Positions 18,435-28,489 of a stretch of 64,000 bases of DNA are shown here, one piece after another. Made by a program: the position numbers and the translations under genes. The stretch is from JBCCTX01 sp965263105. GTDB taxonomy: Bacteria; Bacteroidota; Bacteroidia; J057. The stretch covers positions 4,650,001-4,714,000 of the forward strand of contig CBDHGL010000003.1 in NCBI GenBank assembly GCA_965263105.1, given 5' to 3'. Every line of letters begins with the position of its first letter. The stretch's first letter is position 1. The notes below the pieces were generated by a model. That model had not been told where the DNA came from, did no database searches, and saw nothing but the letters and a program-made list of their open reading frames with translations.

Positions 18435-19811
18435 ATGGCCCTTTCTACATCTCATACTTCTGCTTGCTCCGGAAGGGTAAAAAGCTTTATCCAAAAGCAT
18501 CAGCTTTTTTCTCAAGAAAATCCTCTTCTGGTGGCGATTAGTGGGGGGCCAGATTCTATATTTCTTGCTTGGTGCCTGTACCAACTAGGGTATAAAATTT
18601 CCCTTGCCCACGTGAATTATGGATTGAGGGGCAAAGATTCAGAGTTCGAGGAAAATTTAGTTTGGGAATATGCCGATAAATGGAGGGTTCAGTGCTTCGT
18701 TAGACGCATACCCAAAGAAGAATGGGGAAAAAAGAATAAAGATTCTTTACAGATGCAGGCTCGGAAAATTCGGTACGATTTTTTTGAAAATTGTATGGAA
18801 AAAACGGATATATCCATATGTGCTACCGCTCACCATGCTGACGATCAGGTAGAAAGCCTGCTACTCTCTCTGGCCAAAGGGAATAGTTTTTCGATATTTA
18901 ATCCCATTCCAGTCCGGAGAGGACCCTATGTAAGGCCTCTACTGGGGATTTACAAAAACGAAATTCTACACGAACTGACTAAAGGAGGAATAAAGTATAG
19001 TACAGATTATACCAACAAAGAAAATGTCTACCAAAGAAATAGGATCCGGAATGAGGTTATTCCCACCTTGCAAAAAATTAATCCCGCTTTTCCTCAGCAT
19101 ATCTTGAAGCGCAATGAGGCCTTTTCCCGGCAAATGGCCTTGTTGGAGAATTTGCTTGAGGAACAATATCAAGCCTATGTGGAAGAGGGCCCTGGACAAA
19201 ACCTACTCAACCTCAAATCGATAAAATGGGGGAAGTATGGGGCCTTTGCTGATGTAATTTTGTCTTATTGCTTAATGAAGTGGGGAATTCATGGCCATCT
19301 TTATCAAGAAGGGCTTCGGCTGTTATATTCTGCTAGCGGAGCGCGAATAGAGATCTCGGTCGACCAGGCCTTGTATCGCACACGTGATGGTATACTCCTA
19401 GAGAAGAAGCGGGTGGTAGAAACAGATTCCAACTGGGAGCTCAGAGAGGAGTCCCAACTCCCCTGGGAGCGCAAATTATTTGATTTTACTATACGCGTAA
19501 CAAATTCTAACAGCGATAGGTTGGAGTTTGAACCCGGAAAATTCTACTTAGACAGCTCCAAGATTTTTTTCCCACTGACTTTCCGGGGTTGGAAGGTGGG
19601 GGATAGAATGATTCCCTTTGGCATGAAGGGGAGCAAACGCTTGAGTGATATTTTTGTAGATGAAAAATATAGTCCTGTAGACAAGAAAAAAGCCATTGTG
19701 GTGGAATCGGGAGGAGAGATCGTTGCCTTATCGGGCTTTCGCATTTCGGAGCAGGTGAAAGTCGATTTTCGGACAAAGAACGTTCTGGTGATTGAGTTTC
19801 GTGAAAATTGA
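18435..19811 (+). CDS. tilS: tRNA(Ile)-lysidine synthase
   Basis: ATP-dependent enzyme that converts C34 of tRNA-Ile(CAU) to lysidine so that it reads AUA. The N-terminal PP-loop motif is SGGPDS at residues 36-41. The catalytic region with ATAHHADDQVESLLLSLAKG follows, where the HHADD motif is characteristic. The C-terminal lysidine-tRNA synthetase substrate-binding domain covers roughly residues 350-458 (KVGDRMIPFGMKGSK motif). The length of 458 residues is typical of the full-length form. The gene lies ahead of an oxidoreductase and fabI on the same strand. Confidence 0.95.
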   Translation: MALSTSHTSACSGRVKSFIQKHQLFSQENPLLVAISGGPDSIFLAWCLYQLGYKISLAHVNYGLRGKDSEFEENLVWEYADKWRVQCFVRRIPKEEWGKKNKDSLQMQARKIRYDFFENCMEKTDISICATAHHADDQVESLLLSLAKGNSFSIFNPIPVRRGPYVRPLLGIYKNEILHELTKGGIKYSTDYTNKENVYQRNRIRNEVIPTLQKINPAFPQHILKRNEAFSRQMALLENLLEEQYQAYVEEGPGQNLLNLKSIKWGKYGAFADVILSYCLMKWGIHGHLYQEGLRLLYSASGARIEISVDQALYRTRDGILLEKKRVVETDSNWELREESQLPWERKLFDFTIRVTNSNSDRLEFEPGKFYLDSSKIFFPLTFRGWKVGDRMIPFGMKGSKRLSDIFVDEKYSPVDKKKAIVVESGGEIVALSGFRISEQVKVDFRTKNVLVIEFREN

Positions 19812-19898
19812 GGCCTCGTTGTGCATTTTTTCAAAAAATCGTTTACTTTAGCCGCGTTTACTACAACCGCCAACTTTGGCTGAACAGAAGCTTTTATT

Positions 19899-20531
19899 AT
19901 GAAAATAAGTATACTCGGTACAGGGAACCTATCAGAAGCCTTGGCCCACGCCTTAACCAAGAAAACCTACCATGTAATGATAGGATCTCGCGATCCTGAG
20001 AAAGCCAAGAGCCTTGCTGGCGAAATGGGGCATTATGCCAAAGGGGGTACAATTGCCAATGCTATTCACTATGGAGAAGTCATCATTGTTGCAGTACCTT
20101 ATAAGTCAGTGAGCGAGGTGTTCAGCCATACCGATTCTTTCCGAGGAAAAGTCGTGGTAGACGCCACTAATCCAGTTATTTTTAAAGGGATGGCCGACTT
20201 GGCATTAGGCAATGAAACTTCTGCAGCCGAGCAAATCGCCAAGATGGTTCCGGAAGCCAAAGTGGTCAAGGCGTTCAATACGGCCTATACTGAGACCTAT
20301 GCTTCTACTTCCTTTGGCCCAAGCGAAGCCAGTATGTTTTACTGCGGAGATGATGAGGGGGCAAAAGCGGTGGTGGAAAAAATTATTAAAGACCTGGACT
20401 TAGATCCCGTTGACTGCGGGCCCTTGGACAGTGCCAGGTTGTTGGAACCCTTAGCTGTCCTTATTATCCGCTTGGGAATCAATATGGGTCAGGGTCGGGA
20501 AATTGCTTGGAAACTACTTCAAAGAGCTTAA
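19899..20531 (+). CDS. NADPH-dependent F420 reductase-like Rossmann oxidoreductase
   Basis: The 210-residue protein begins with a Rossmann nucleotide motif (ILGTGNLSEALA, a GxGxxS fingerprint, residues 5-16). Residues such as MIGSRDPEKA suggest NADP binding. It resembles the NADPH-dependent F420 reductase / NADP oxidoreductase family (COG2085), often with a role in ferric or quinone-linked reduction rather than true F420 chemistry. The later part holds VKAFNTAYTETYAST, typical of this family. The stop is 5 bases before the fabI start, so both probably share a transcript. A promoter-like TTTACTTTAG lies about 45 bases upstream but is not perfect. Confidence 0.75.
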   Translation: MKISILGTGNLSEALAHALTKKTYHVMIGSRDPEKAKSLAGEMGHYAKGGTIANAIHYGEVIIVAVPYKSVSEVFSHTDSFRGKVVVDATNPVIFKGMADLALGNETSAAEQIAKMVPEAKVVKAFNTAYTETYASTSFGPSEASMFYCGDDEGAKAVVEKIIKDLDLDPVDCGPLDSARLLEPLAVLIIRLGINMGQGREIAWKLLQRA

Positions 20532-20536
20532 TTCAC

Positions 20537-21331
20537 ATGGGGCACAAAATACTTGCAGGCAAGAAGGGACTGATTTTTGGCGCTTTGGATGAAAATTCAA
20601 TTGCCTGGAAAGTCGCTGAACGCGCTAAAGAAGAAGGGGCAGACTTCGTTTTGACCAATGCACCTGTTGCCTTGCGCATGGGCAAAATACAGGATCTCGC
20701 TGATAAGACGGGTTCTGTGCTCATCCCCGCAGATGCAACCTCTTTGGAAGATCTGGGAGGACTCTTGGAGGAAACGGAAAAGAAGCTGGGCAAGCTCGAC
20801 TTTGTCCTTCACTCCATTGGCATGTCGCCCAATGTCCGCAAAAAGCGCGAATACACCAACCTCAACTATTCCTGGCTGGAAAAGACCTTAGATGTTTCTG
20901 CTGTTTCTTTTCACAAGGTCATGCAGGAGTTGTACCAACGCGACATGATGAATGAATGGGGCTCTATCGTGGCCCTCACCTATATCGCAGCTCAACGTAC
21001 TTTTCCTAAGTACAACGACATGGCAGACGCCAAAACCCTTTTGGAGTCCTTTGCAAGGAGTTTCGGCTATCACTTTGGCAAAAAATCCAAGGTGCGAGTC
21101 AACACCATTTCTCAATCCCCCACCCCTACCACCGCTGGAACCGGTGTAGCAGGCTTTGACAAAATGCTGGAATATGGAGAGAAAGTCTCTCCTTTAGGCA
21201 ATGCTACAGCAGATGAGTGTGCGGAGTACTGCATCGCCATGTTTTCGGATTATACCCGGAAAGTCACCATGCAAAACCTCTTTCACGATGGGGGCTTTTC
21301 CAATATGGGGATTGCTGAGGATATGTTGTAA
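20537..21331 (+). CDS. fabI: Enoyl-[acyl-carrier-protein] reductase (NADH), FabI type
   Basis: Enoyl-ACP reductase of type II fatty-acid synthesis. I use the ATG at 20537, which gives the family-like N-terminus MGHKILAGKKGLIFGAL. The glycine-rich NADH motif is at about residues 12-22. The catalytic Tyr-x6-Lys of FabI is present as YNDMADAK, preceded by a second Tyr in LTYIAAQRTF. The length of 264 residues is normal. The last stretch with LFHDGGFSNMG is also FabI-like. It may be co-transcribed with the Rossmann gene 5 bases upstream. Confidence 0.94.
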   Translation: MGHKILAGKKGLIFGALDENSIAWKVAERAKEEGADFVLTNAPVALRMGKIQDLADKTGSVLIPADATSLEDLGGLLEETEKKLGKLDFVLHSIGMSPNVRKKREYTNLNYSWLEKTLDVSAVSFHKVMQELYQRDMMNEWGSIVALTYIAAQRTFPKYNDMADAKTLLESFARSFGYHFGKKSKVRVNTISQSPTPTTAGTGVAGFDKMLEYGEKVSPLGNATADECAEYCIAMFSDYTRKVTMQNLFHDGGFSNMGIAEDML

Positions 21332-21740
21332 GGGAGAGGGGTGTGAATTGATTACTGAGTCCAAAATCGCAATACACCCCCCTTTTTGTTCCCCCTTGTC
21401 ATCCCCCCTGGCGTGGGGGAGGATACCAGCATAAAGTCCATACCCAGGTGTAAATGCCTGATTATATTTAATTAAGATATTTCGTCTAAGCGGTTGCATT
21501 TTTCGATAGAAATACCGATTATGTGGATAGTTTTTTGAAAATAATATTAGCGCTTTGTGTACATCGTTTTCCAAAGTATGTTTTGAATTCTCATACTTTC
21601 AGAAGGTGTAGGAGATTTTGCTTCAATTGCCTGAACAATTGCTAGGGACTCCTATTGGGTTTTACGACCTTCTAATGTAGTAGGGTTCCTTAAAATTTAT
21701 TGAACCCCCTAATTTTTCATTTTATTTACTTCACTAATCC
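21332..21740. other. Intergenic region with C/G-run palindromes, no gene seen
   Basis: No credible reading frame exists here. Bases 21377-21421 hold runs of C and G with a short palindrome (CCCCCC, then GGGGGAGG). This is a type of GC-run intergenic text that recurs at 60.66 and 62.28 kb. The last ~60 bases are AT-rich and probably include the promoter of the next gene, but I see no perfect -7 box. Confidence 0.5.
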
Positions 21741-24587
21741 ATGAATCCAAGACCTAATTTTTCTCAATTCCTCCTAATTGGAATTTTCTCTTTGCTTGCC
21801 CCCAATCTATTTGCTCAGACCCCTGGTGAAAACTTTGCCTTAAACAAGTCCACAGAACAATCTAGCACGTATGGACTTGGTGTCTCTTCAATTGCCGTCG
21901 ATGGTGATACAGATGGCAGTCGAGGTCCTTGGGGGAATAACCCCTCTATTCAGCATACCCAAAATGAATACCAGCCTTGGTGGCAAGTTGATTTGGGATC
22001 TTCACAAGTTGTAGAGGCAGTGAAGATCTACAATAGAATAGGTGGGGTAGCCCTACAAGCCCGCTTGAGGGATGTATGGCTCTTTATCTCGGAGACACCT
22101 TTTGATGCAGCGCTAAGCCTAGAAGATCTTAAAGCGGATCCTTCAATTACAAAAGAATTTTTCAAAGGTCGAGCAGGAGATATATTGGAGTTTTCTCTGG
22201 CTGCCCAAGGCCAATTTGTCCGGATCCAATTGGGGAAGCAGGGGATCTTACATATGGCGGAAGTAGAGGTTACTGGGGAATCTGGTCCTACCGGAGATTG
22301 CCCAGAAGCTGAGGCTTTGATGGATCTTTTCAATGCTACTCAGGGCCCATTTTGGTTTGGATCTGATGGAGGTGTTAATTGGGGTGTAGGTTGTCCCTGT
22401 GAAAACGACTGGGGGGGGATTACTTGTAATAGTGAGGGGAAGGTTATAGAGCTGAATCTCGCTGAAAATAGCATAATTGGGGATATTCCTGCCTCTATAG
22501 GGAATTTAACTGCCCTAAAAAAAATAGATTTTGGACCCAAGCAAAATTCTAGGGGTGACTTTTTAAATAGAATAAGTTCCTTACCGGAATCTATAGGGAA
22601 TTTGACAAATCTGGAGGTACTAAATTTGAATAATAATAGGATAGAAGAATTTCCTGCCTCTATAGTGAATTTACAAAACTTAAAGGAGTTGTATTTTCAG
22701 GCTAATAGGATAACCTCTTTTCCCGAATCAATAACCCAATTGGTAAGTCTAGAAAAACTATGGTTTGGGGCCAATGTTATATTTGATAGTGGAAACCGAA
22801 TAGACCTTGATTCGGTCCCAGAGTCTATTGGTAACCTCATCAATCTAAGAGAAGCGGGCATTGGTGAATTAACCTGCATTCCCAATTCTATGCAAACTTT
22901 TTGCGAAAGGGGGGTAGTGGTTAATAAATTTTTTAGCCTCTTCGAGGAGGATTCCCCCACACAAAGCAGTGTAGAATTCAACCGGTTTTGTCTGGATGGG
23001 ACAACGGCTTGTGATCCAGATAACTTACCTCCTACTTCAGAGGCCTGCCCTGAGAACGAAAAGGAGTACAATGCGTTAGTAGCGTTCTTCAACTCGACCC
23101 AAGGAGAAAATGGAATTGATTCATGGCTTCGTTCGGATAACTGGGGCTTAGGCTGTCCCTGTGAAAATGATTGGTTTGGGATTACCTGTAATGAACAAGG
23201 TAAGGTGATTGCCATTGACTTACCATTTAACAACTTACGTGGTAGAATTCCTGATGAAATTGAAGACCTGGAATTTTTAGAAAGATTAAACCTTTATAGG
23301 GGGGCGGGGATTGACGAATTCGATGAAAATCTTATACGTGAGATTTCTCCTGCTATTGGCAATTTGAAAAACTTAGAGGTCCTTATTATAGGGGGTACCA
23401 CCTTAAGCTCCATTCCCTCAAATCTCGGAGATTTGGTCCAGCTCAAAAGCTTGGTTATTTGGAACAATCAACTATCTAGCGTTCCAGATTTTTTATCCAA
23501 CTTAGTTAACCTCGAAAATCTGGATTTAGCTTTGAATCAACTCAGCTCCTTGCCTAGCTTTATTAGTTCTTTCTCAAAATTGAAAACGTTGAACCTCTCG
23601 GTTAACCAAATTACGGAACTCCCTCCGACCTTAGTGAATCTGGAAAACCTAGAGACACTTACTGTCTTTGCTAATGCTTTTGAGTGTTATCCAAGTAGCT
23701 ATCAGTTGTTTTGCGAAAGGGAAGTTCAAGTGATTGACGGATTTAACCAAACGCCTGAATTTTCAGATTTTTGTGAATCAGGATTGTTTACCTGTCCCTC
23801 TGACGGAGAGCCTGATCCTGGTACTTGTGCTGCATCTAACCTTGCCCTCGGCCAACCTGCTAGCCAATCAAGTACCTATGGCTTTGGGTCGGCAAACATC
23901 GCAGTAGATGGGGATACGGATGGTAGCCGTGGACCCTGGGCTAACGCTTCAGTACAACATACTACTCGAGATAATCCGGCGTGGTGGCAGGTGGATCTGG
24001 GGCAAATGGTAAGCATACAAGCTATTAAGATCTATAATCGTACCGACGAATGCTGTGAATCCCGCTTAAGAGACTTTTATGTAATCGCATCTGAAATTCC
24101 CATAGGAGGTGAAAGAACCCTTTCAGAGTTGCTTGCAGATCCTACGGTAGCCTCACACTTTTATGAGAATTCTGCTCCCAATGAAGTAGAAATTCCTTTT
24201 GAAACCCAAGGGAGGTATGTACAAATTCAATTGTTGGATGCGGGCTTCTTACATATGGCTGAAGTAGAGGTTATAGGCTGTCCAACTAGTACCCAATCCC
24301 TGAGACTTTCAAACGTCTACGAAAATGAAGGCCCTTTATTAAAAGAGAACAGTTTATTGAAGATTTATCCCAATCCCTTCAAGCATGTTATAACCCTAGA
24401 GCTTAGTGCTGGCCTAGGGCATGAGGGTCAACTGAATGTTTTCAATTCCTTGGGTCAAGTCATAGAACACACATCCTGGAAAGATCGACAGTACCTTCGG
24501 ATCGGATTAGATTGGCCCGTTGGGATGTACATCGTGGAACTTCGCACGGGGGATAAAATTGAACGAATTCAAGCACTGAAACACTAA
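21741..24587 (+). CDS. T9SS surface protein with two discoidin-like domains and two LRR domains
   Basis: A 948-residue exported mosaic. After a signal peptide (about 1-29) comes an F5/8 type C-like (fucolectin-type) domain, residues ~32-180, with DGDTDGSRGPW and WWQVDLG motifs. It is followed by two leucine-rich repeat blocks. Each has an LRR N-cap containing GVGCPCENDW or GLGCPCENDW, LRRs rich in LxxLxxLxLxxN, and a Cys-rich end cap. A second F5/8 C domain (about 700-850) follows, then a sorting tail (IYPNPF, GMYIVEL). The two discoidin copies and the two LRR blocks look like internal duplications. A carbohydrate-binding or adhesive surface role is inferred. Confidence 0.85.
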   Translation: MNPRPNFSQFLLIGIFSLLAPNLFAQTPGENFALNKSTEQSSTYGLGVSSIAVDGDTDGSRGPWGNNPSIQHTQNEYQPWWQVDLGSSQVVEAVKIYNRIGGVALQARLRDVWLFISETPFDAALSLEDLKADPSITKEFFKGRAGDILEFSLAAQGQFVRIQLGKQGILHMAEVEVTGESGPTGDCPEAEALMDLFNATQGPFWFGSDGGVNWGVGCPCENDWGGITCNSEGKVIELNLAENSIIGDIPASIGNLTALKKIDFGPKQNSRGDFLNRISSLPESIGNLTNLEVLNLNNNRIEEFPASIVNLQNLKELYFQANRITSFPESITQLVSLEKLWFGANVIFDSGNRIDLDSVPESIGNLINLREAGIGELTCIPNSMQTFCERGVVVNKFFSLFEEDSPTQSSVEFNRFCLDGTTACDPDNLPPTSEACPENEKEYNALVAFFNSTQGENGIDSWLRSDNWGLGCPCENDWFGITCNEQGKVIAIDLPFNNLRGRIPDEIEDLEFLERLNLYRGAGIDEFDENLIREISPAIGNLKNLEVLIIGGTTLSSIPSNLGDLVQLKSLVIWNNQLSSVPDFLSNLVNLENLDLALNQLSSLPSFISSFSKLKTLNLSVNQITELPPTLVNLENLETLTVFANAFECYPSSYQLFCEREVQVIDGFNQTPEFSDFCESGLFTCPSDGEPDPGTCAASNLALGQPASQSSTYGFGSANIAVDGDTDGSRGPWANASVQHTTRDNPAWWQVDLGQMVSIQAIKIYNRTDECCESRLRDFYVIASEIPIGGERTLSELLADPTVASHFYENSAPNEVEIPFETQGRYVQIQLLDAGFLHMAEVEVIGCPTSTQSLRLSNVYENEGPLLKENSLLKIYPNPFKHVITLELSAGLGHEGQLNVFNSLGQVIEHTSWKDRQYLRIGLDWPVGMYIVELRTGDKIERIQALKH

Positions 24588-24766
24588 ACAACACTTTTTC
24601 TAGGTGTTTGTACTCAACAATAGACCTTAGATAAATACGGGGGCTCGTTGGGGCATAATGGAAGCGGGAGTAGGTCTCTAATTTGTGGACTCGATTTGAC
24701 TTGCGTAGCAACTCTACGTGAATAAGGATTGGCGAAAATTTAATGATTACATAAACCCCTATTCCT

Positions 24767-24795
24767 TTTGTCATAATCCCGTTACGATACTTTTA
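24767..24795 (+). promoter_or_regulatory. Candidate Bacteroidota-type promoter
   Basis: A TTTG at 24767-24770 and a TACTTTTA at 24788-24795 (one mismatch to TAnnTTTG) are separated by 17 bases. Transcription would start close to 24800. That argues that the phosphoesterase is translated from an inner ATG (24824) rather than the outermost one. Confidence 0.35.
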
Positions 24796-24823
24796 CCTTA
24801 TGAAGGTAATATATCGAAAACCT

Positions 24824-26413
24824 ATGATGAAAATTAACAGGTCCTATTTCACATTGATGTTTCTACTGCTCACATTGACGGCAACAGAGATGTTTGGACA
24901 GGAAATTATTGTTGAGCCTTATTTGCAAGATGCTACCCCTGAAAGCATCCACATTATGTGGGAAACTACTGAAGGTGGGGACTGTAAAATACTTTGGGGT
25001 GAGACAAAGGAATTAGCTAATCAATCGGAAAGGGTCTTTTCTATTGTAAACCATCGGCCTTCACAAATACACAGGGTAAAATTAGAAAATTTGTCTGCTT
25101 CGACTAGGTATTTTTATAAAGTTATTACCGGTGAAACTGAGTCAGAAGTTTATCATTTTACCACCCCCCCTTTGCCAGAGGAAGAAAAAGACTTCCATCT
25201 CCTTGCCTTGAGTGATATGCAGCGAGACGACAAACATCCCAACAAGTTCAAGGAGATTGTTGAGGAAGGTGTATTGAACTACCTTGCTCAAGAAAATGAT
25301 GGGGAAGATATATTTCAAGATCTGGGTATGGTCATTATTCCAGGCGATTTGACGAAGGACGGACTGGTATATACCGATTGGACAAATGATTTTTTCCGAC
25401 AGTCGCAAAAACTCTTACCTTATGTTCCCGTTTATCCGGTTTTAGGAAATCACGAAAGAAACAGCGATTTCTATTTTAATTATTTTCACTTGCCTGATAA
25501 TGGCACTCCAGGTTACATGGAACATTGGTATTACAAGGACTATGGAAACGTTAGAATCATAGGGCTAAACTCTAATGATAATTATAGAATTCCGGCGCAG
25601 TTAGATTGGTTAGAAGGGGTTCTCGAAGATGCGGAGCAAAATGATGATATAGATTTTGTTTTTGCCCAGTTGCACCATCCTCATAAGTCTGAATTGTGGA
25701 TTGATGGAGAGAGAGATTACACCGGAGAAGTAATTGCTCAGTTAGAAAAGTTTTCTGCAAAAACGGGAAAGCCTACTATTCATTTTTATGGCCATACACA
25801 CGGCTATTCAAGAGGTCAATCGAGGGACCATACACACTTATGGGTTAATGTGGCTACCGCCGGAGGTCGTATCGATGAATGGGGGGAATATGCACAAACT
25901 AATTACGATGAGTTTTCCGTCAGCTACGCCGATTACGGATTTGTCTTAATGGAGGTGTCTGGAGGAGATGATCCAAAATTTAAATTAGTTCGTGTGAGTA
26001 GGGGCGATATCCCTCAGCCAAAAGAAAATGAAATAAATGATACCATAGAGGTTAAAAGATATGCTATAAAGCCCGATACCCCCACCTGTATTTCTCCTGC
26101 AAAAGGAAGCACAGTTTCTTCAGTCGAACTCCTATTGAAGGCTTCTGCATTTGCTGTATCTGATAATAGCGAACACGGAGCTACCCAATGGCAGGTAGCT
26201 CGCACCTATAATTTTGCCAATCCCGATGTTGACATATGGAAGAATCACCAAGATTGGTACAACAATCAGGATTTTAATGAGGGCATTGATCTCACTCAGC
26301 AGCGTGTAAGGGAATTGAAACAAAAAACGACGTATTACTGGCGGGTGCGCTACCGCAGCAAAGGCTTAACATGGAGCGATTGGTCAGCTACGCAAAAGTT
26401 TGTTACGGAGTGA
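24824..26413 (+). CDS. Purple acid phosphatase-like metallophosphoesterase with FN3 domains
   Basis: Secreted calcineurin-type phosphoesterase. Its signal peptide (MMKINRSYFTLMFLLLTLTA) supports starting at 24824, not the longer 24800 ATG. Residues ~20-115 form an N-terminal beta-sandwich like that of purple acid phosphatases. The phosphoesterase core has SDMQ, GDLTKDG, GNHER, LHHPH and GHTHGYSRG in the usual order, giving a complete di-metal site (first aspartate in LSDMQ). The last ~100 residues resemble a fibronectin-type fold. It lies alone on the plus strand; a role in phosphate-ester hydrolysis outside the cell is likely, but the substrate is unknown. Confidence 0.85.
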   Translation: MMKINRSYFTLMFLLLTLTATEMFGQEIIVEPYLQDATPESIHIMWETTEGGDCKILWGETKELANQSERVFSIVNHRPSQIHRVKLENLSASTRYFYKVITGETESEVYHFTTPPLPEEEKDFHLLALSDMQRDDKHPNKFKEIVEEGVLNYLAQENDGEDIFQDLGMVIIPGDLTKDGLVYTDWTNDFFRQSQKLLPYVPVYPVLGNHERNSDFYFNYFHLPDNGTPGYMEHWYYKDYGNVRIIGLNSNDNYRIPAQLDWLEGVLEDAEQNDDIDFVFAQLHHPHKSELWIDGERDYTGEVIAQLEKFSAKTGKPTIHFYGHTHGYSRGQSRDHTHLWVNVATAGGRIDEWGEYAQTNYDEFSVSYADYGFVLMEVSGGDDPKFKLVRVSRGDIPQPKENEINDTIEVKRYAIKPDTPTCISPAKGSTVSSVELLLKASAFAVSDNSEHGATQWQVARTYNFANPDVDIWKNHQDWYNNQDFNEGIDLTQQRVRELKQKTTYYWRVRYRSKGLTWSDWSATQKFVTE

Positions 26414-26491
26414 GTGGAGGGAGGGTGCTGCTTTTTGCTGTTGCGCATGCCTTCCCAGGTTTTAACTGGGTACTCCTCCTTTAGTTTCAAG

Positions 26492-26528
26492 ACCACCTCC
26501 CCCTTTGCAAGCAAAGGGTACTCCTCCT
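26492..26528. repeat. GC-run palindromic intergenic element, copy 1
   Basis: Contains a CCCTTTGC-AA-GCAAAGGG hairpin flanked by ACCACCTCC and ACTCCTCCT. A related copy with the same flanks lies at 53709-53744. It sits between the ends of two convergent genes, a usual place for such elements. Confidence 0.6.
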
Positions 26529-26566
26529 GAGAGGATGAGAAAAATTGGGGGATCCTGATCGCCGAA

Positions 26567-28489
26567 TTACTTTTTCGTGCCAGTCTCTGGGAAGAGGGTA
26601 TATCTGCGGTTTCTTCGCTTGGCAAAGGTATGTAGGGTCCACCCCAATTGTATACCGATGGCATCGCTTACGTTTACCCGTCCCATGTAGTCATAGAAAA
26701 TGCCGATTTTTAGTTGTTTTTCTGGTTTTCTCGGGATGAGTGAGGGCTGAAAAATGGATTTGAGATAGGTTTTAAAGTAAATTCCTCCGCTTCCCCATAC
26801 AATCCGATCGCCGGCTTCTGTTCCTCGCGCTTCAACTCCATTGTAGATACCTGTAGTGATATTCCCCGAGGCTTCAATTCCTAAGCGCCTATTTCTGCTC
26901 AATGCCAACCAACTGGGTTCAAACTCCAAGCCCCCTCGTAAATTGTATTGCAAAGGTTGGTTGACGATGACAAATACGCCAGGCACAATAAACCCATTGA
27001 ATTCAGGGGATAAGGTGTAGTGAATACCGAGGCTGAGCAGGGTGCTTCTGTAGGTATAATTGAAGCGTTGCCCCCTTGCTTCGAAGGAATCTTGGATGGG
27101 AATGACACTTTGGCGAATATCTGCGGTAAAAGACAAGCGCTTGATTTTATTCATTTCGATTTTGAGGGGCTGAGCATCCTCGCTTTTCACCCCGAAGTTG
27201 CTCAGCGTCGTCCTAAATAAATAGTCCCCCGGACTGAAGGTAAAGGAAGAGTCGATGTGCAGTTTGGCCATGATACGTACTCCATTTCTTTCATTCTGGA
27301 CAGGGTCGCCATAAATGAGCTTAAAGGTCGACAGATTTGCCTTATTTTGGTCCCTTTCATGTAAGCTGCTAACACTTATGGAGGAGAAAGCTTGCTTATT
27401 GACATATTCCAACTGAACGTTTAAATCCTTTGAACTGCCTAAGGCCTGCTCCGATGGTAATTCGATTTGTAGGGGAGGACTCTGGGTCAATTCAATCTGG
27501 TCTAATTCAGAATAATAGAAGGGCCTTCCCCCAAAATCCCAATAATATAGGGGCAGGGTTGCCATCTTTGTTTGCACAAAACGCACATTCCGAATCTTAG
27601 GAGCTTCTATAACGTGTATGGAAATGGTATCTTCCTTAGAGGGGTTTATGCGGTCGTTTACACCTAAGACAATTTGGTATTGGCCGGTATCTTTTAAAAC
27701 AAAATTTTGGTAAGGAATATTGGGTTTAAGGGGGAGCAAGGGGGCTTTTTTATTTTCCACCGAATACCATCTGTAGAATAAGTCTCCCTCAGGGCTATCA
27801 AAATCTGTAACACGGGCTTGAAGCGAGAGGGTATCGCCTACACCAAAGTAATAGGTGTTCCCCTCTTTGGTTCCATTTGACTCGATGTATGCTTCCGGCC
27901 TTTGGTTGGTTTCCTGGAATACTTTGTGAATGGCAAAGCGGAATTCCTCTTTGATATTGGTGTTGCTAATTTCGCTCAGACTAATGATGGATGTCGCACT
28001 GGACTTATAGACAGGCTTCTTATCCTGGCCTGCGTTTTTGGCAGAATCTATGTCATATCTTACGAATTCAAAGAATAAGATTTCATCTATATTTTTGATC
28101 CGAACCTCAATTAAACTGTTGGCATTGGATATATCTGATCGTAGTAGTTGGTAGACACCGTCCCTATTGGGGTCGCTCCTTTTGCTTGCCGTACTTCCAT
28201 AGTAGGTAGAAATATCCTCCATGAGCGATTCTGCATCATCCCCTTCCCTAAGGCGCATGATATTGATGATTTTATACCGCTTTTGGGAAGGTCCCGTATC
28301 TTCCGTATATATTTCCAGGTCTTCTAGTAAGTCTTCAATTTCTGGAATGAAAACCAGGTTTTCTTCGTTGGGGTCGAATATTAATACAACTACGGAGCTG
28401 TCTGTAGGACTTGATTGAGCTTGGGAAAAAGGGATAAAGGCCCATAAAAGGGATAGGAAAATCAAGCATCTTGGGAGGTGAAGGCTCAT
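26567..28489 (-). CDS. Secreted protein of unknown function with PKD-like domain and possible barrel
   Basis: A 640-residue protein with a signal peptide (about 1-24, ending SQAQ). Residues 25-200 form an unassigned alpha/beta region (SVVVLIFDPNEE start). Residues ~205-300 look like a PKD or Ig-like domain (TLSLQARVTDFDSPEGDLFYRW). A beta-rich section follows, and the C-terminal ~170 residues alternate hydrophobic and polar residues and end with basic residues, suggesting an outer-membrane barrel. I do not recognise a named family. It is preceded on the same strand by an EAD11 membrane protein and a palindromic repeat (28579-28687), so a link with that gene is possible but unproved. Confidence 0.55.
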   Translation of the reverse strand: MSLHLPRCLIFLSLLWAFIPFSQAQSSPTDSSVVVLIFDPNEENLVFIPEIEDLLEDLEIYTEDTGPSQKRYKIINIMRLREGDDAESLMEDISTYYGSTASKRSDPNRDGVYQLLRSDISNANSLIEVRIKNIDEILFFEFVRYDIDSAKNAGQDKKPVYKSSATSIISLSEISNTNIKEEFRFAIHKVFQETNQRPEAYIESNGTKEGNTYYFGVGDTLSLQARVTDFDSPEGDLFYRWYSVENKKAPLLPLKPNIPYQNFVLKDTGQYQIVLGVNDRINPSKEDTISIHVIEAPKIRNVRFVQTKMATLPLYYWDFGGRPFYYSELDQIELTQSPPLQIELPSEQALGSSKDLNVQLEYVNKQAFSSISVSSLHERDQNKANLSTFKLIYGDPVQNERNGVRIMAKLHIDSSFTFSPGDYLFRTTLSNFGVKSEDAQPLKIEMNKIKRLSFTADIRQSVIPIQDSFEARGQRFNYTYRSTLLSLGIHYTLSPEFNGFIVPGVFVIVNQPLQYNLRGGLEFEPSWLALSRNRRLGIEASGNITTGIYNGVEARGTEAGDRIVWGSGGIYFKTYLKSIFQPSLIPRKPEKQLKIGIFYDYMGRVNVSDAIGIQLGWTLHTFAKRRNRRYTLFPETGTKK

